64,000 nucleotides of DNA from Collimonas sp. OK607. Its GTDB lineage: Bacteria > Pseudomonadota > Gammaproteobacteria > Burkholderiales > Burkholderiaceae_D. Shown here piece after piece: positions 62,376 to 64,000 of this stretch. Within the stretch, counting starts at the first letter, position 1; each line of letters opens with the position of its first letter. Location of the stretch: NCBI RefSeq assembly GCF_900111995.1, contig NZ_FOKF01000027.1:1-64000 (forward strand), read 5' to 3'. The notes under the pieces were generated by a model. That model saw only the letters and a list, made by a program, of their open reading frames with translations, ran no database searches and was not told the DNA's origin. The translations under genes were made by a program, and so were the position numbers.

Positions 62376-64000
62376 ATGCAAAGATTTACCTCTGCCTGGC
62401 GTCGCCTGCTAGCCGTTTCAAAGACGGACAACCTGTTTTGCGGCCCGCGTTTCATGCGCCTTGTCTACGCGATCGTCGTAATTGCCATTCTTATCATTGG
62501 CTACGTCTGGCTGTACGCCGGTTATCAAATCGGTTCCGACTATGAACGCGACGTTAAAACCATCCAGCTTAGCCACACCATCGTGGTACGCGATTTTTCC
62601 CAGCGTTTGCTACGATCGATAGATGAGCGCGATCGCTTGCTAAAACTGGTTCGCAGCGACTACCAGAATGCCGGTGGAAAAATCGACCTGCAGCGCTACA
62701 CCGCGATATTTGGCGGTTTATACACGCAGTTGACGATAGTTGACCAGGCTGGGCGCCTGGTGACCTCAACCCGAAATACGATCGGTTCCGATTGGAGCGG
62801 CAATGAATTGTATATCGCCCATCGCGACCATCTGGACGATTCGTTGCGCTTTTCCCGACCGCGCAGATTGCTCGGCAGCGATCAATGGGTGATGCATATA
62901 GCGCGCCGTATCTTCTCTGACAAGGGAGATTTCACCGGCATCGTGGAGCTGGAATTCGCAGTAGATCGCCTACCGGCGCTGTATGCGAATCTGGACCGGA
63001 TTCGTGCCGGCCAGCAGCAGGTAGTCGGCACCGATGGCATCGCTTCCGAGGCGTCGCATCTAAACGAAAGAATGATCTTGCGCCGGATTGATGAAACGAT
63101 CATGGAACTGGACAATAGCGAACTTGACAAGGATCAGCTGTTCACCGGTCAAAAAGCGTCTGACGACCAGCATTCGTGGGTGTCGCGCAAACTGGCGCCT
63201 TACCCGCTTCTGTTGTCGGTGAAACTGCCTGATCCGGAGCCGTTGCCGGGACAGGAAGACTCCAAGCTGATGGGGTACGTCATGTACGCCTGCGTGCCGA
63301 CCTTATTGATCTTGTTATTGATTACACTGACCTACCGGACCATCAGGCGACAATATGAGGTAGTAAGAAAATACGATGCCATGCGGCGCAGCGCGAGCGA
63401 ATCCAACAAGCGGAAATCGCGCTTTCTGGCGACCGTGGTGCACGAACTGCGCACCCCCCTGAGCGGCGTCCACGGTTATTCCGAGCTGGTGCGAGATACC
63501 AGCAGCGATCCGCAGAGTCGCGAGTTCGGCGACCTGATTCATCAAAGCGCGATCTATTTGCATGGTTTGTTGAATACTTTGTTCGACCTGGCACGTATCG
63601 AAACCGGCAGGGTAGTGATATTCCACGAGAATATCGATACGCTGAGCTATTTCGAATACGTCGGCTCCATGCATAAAATCAACGCCGACAAGAAGGGCCT
63701 GAGTTTCCAGATGCGGCTGGCGCCGGACTTGCCACGCAATTTCCTGTGCGATCGGGTCAGGTTGTCGCAAATTCTCAATAACATGCTCGATAACGCTGTC
63801 AAATTTACCGTGACCGGCGGTGTTACGATAGAGGTGACCACACGCATGAATAAACTCAAGATCAAAGTGCTGGATACCGGTCCCGGCATCGCCAAAGGAG
63901 AACTGAAACATTTGTTCGAATTTTTCTATCAAGCTGAATCGGTGCGCGCCGGCCGTAGCCGCGGCTTGGGTCTGGGTTTGTCGCTGGCCAAGGAGTTTAC
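62376..64000 (+). CDS. Sensor histidine kinase, N-terminal and catalytic part (runs off the window)
   Basis: An open frame from ATG 62376 to the window end (541 codons, no stop). TM1 is near residues 27-50 (LVYAIVVIAILIIGYVWLYA). A periplasmic Cache-like sensor follows (TQLTIVDQAGRLVTSTRNTI, IARRIFSDKGDFTGIVELEF). TM2 is near residue 305 (YVMYACVPTLLILLLITLTY). The HisKA motif is FLATVVHELRTPLSGVHGYS. The ATPase N-box is ILNNMLDNAVKFT, with DTGPGIAKGE and LGLGLSLAKEF. ATG 62364 is an alternative start. A receiver or Hpt domain may follow outside the window. Confidence 0.9.
   Translation, partial: MQRFTSAWRRLLAVSKTDNLFCGPRFMRLVYAIVVIAILIIGYVWLYAGYQIGSDYERDVKTIQLSHTIVVRDFSQRLLRSIDERDRLLKLVRSDYQNAGGKIDLQRYTAIFGGLYTQLTIVDQAGRLVTSTRNTIGSDWSGNELYIAHRDHLDDSLRFSRPRRLLGSDQWVMHIARRIFSDKGDFTGIVELEFAVDRLPALYANLDRIRAGQQQVVGTDGIASEASHLNERMILRRIDETIMELDNSELDKDQLFTGQKASDDQHSWVSRKLAPYPLLLSVKLPDPEPLPGQEDSKLMGYVMYACVPTLLILLLITLTYRTIRRQYEVVRKYDAMRRSASESNKRKSRFLATVVHELRTPLSGVHGYSELVRDTSSDPQSREFGDLIHQSAIYLHGLLNTLFDLARIETGRVVIFHENIDTLSYFEYVGSMHKINADKKGLSFQMRLAPDLPRNFLCDRVRLSQILNNMLDNAVKFTVTGGVTIEVTTRMNKLKIKVLDTGPGIAKGELKHLFEFFYQAESVRAGRSRGLGLGLSLAKEF

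Noticed and set aside
1-64000. Sigma-54 (TGGCAC-N5-TTGC) promoters, CRISPR arrays, tRNA or rRNA genes
   Set aside because: Looked for in the intergenic regions by eye; none found with acceptable match.

Overview
The window looks like a chromosomal segment of a flagellated betaproteobacterium of the Oxalobacteraceae (Collimonas/Herbaspirillum/Janthinobacterium-like). This rests on the gene families and on the operon order cheR-cheD-cheB-cheY-cheZ-flhB-flhA-flhF-flhG-fliA, flgA/flgB-L and fliF-R. The genus is inference; no rRNA or other marker is present.

Layout. 1-328: left end of an IS4-family element whose terminal repeat also forms a terminator. 368-8412: housekeeping and amino-acid genes (livJ-type binding protein, Lrp-type regulator, dadA, a hypothetical protein, holC, a DUF4124/glutaredoxin-like protein, prlC, folD). 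8701-11545: gshA and the organic-peroxide pair ohrR/ohr, which share a palindromic operator. 11847-17526: a methyl-accepting chemotaxis protein and cheRDBYZ. 17527-18106: a gene-poor cassette of palindromic repeats. 18107-26028: flhB, flhA, flhF, flhG, fliA and an flhE-like gene. 26065-28241: flgN, flgM and flgA on the minus strand, then a small XRE regulator on the plus strand. 28398-39144: flgBCDEFGHIJKL. 39190-50528 (minus strand): fliFGHIJKLMNOPQR. 50879-58942: a rearranged late-flagellar block with intact fliE, fliT, fliS, fliD and fliC, decayed second copies of fliE, fliD and fliS, an intact second fliT, a FliK-like protein, a cytoplasmic FlhB-like protein, an IS701-family remnant and an IS4-type MITE. 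59121-64000: a NarL-type response regulator, cheW, a second chemotaxis receptor and a sensor histidine kinase cut by the window end.

Together the window encodes nearly the whole flagellum: export gate (FlhAB, FliOPQR), ATPase complex (FliHIJ), MS/C ring (FliFGMN), rod, hook, L/P rings, hook-filament junction, cap, filament, chaperones (FlgN, FliS, FliT), and the FliA/FlgM checkpoint. It also encodes the CheR/B/D/Y/Z adaptation and signal-termination enzymes. cheA, motA/motB and flhDC are not in the window. Four sites match sigma-28 promoters (an MCP gene, flgM, flgK, fliC) and share an extended GCT-GCCGTTA-like -10 region.

The most unusual feature is FlhF. After a normal SRP-type GTPase domain it carries about 420 extra residues that read, motif by motif and in order, like a complete but catalytically broken IS4/Tn5-type transposase. 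This suggests a domesticated transposase fused to the flagellar placement GTPase. The second most unusual feature is the scrambled, half-decayed second set of fliE/fliD/fliS/fliT around fliC.
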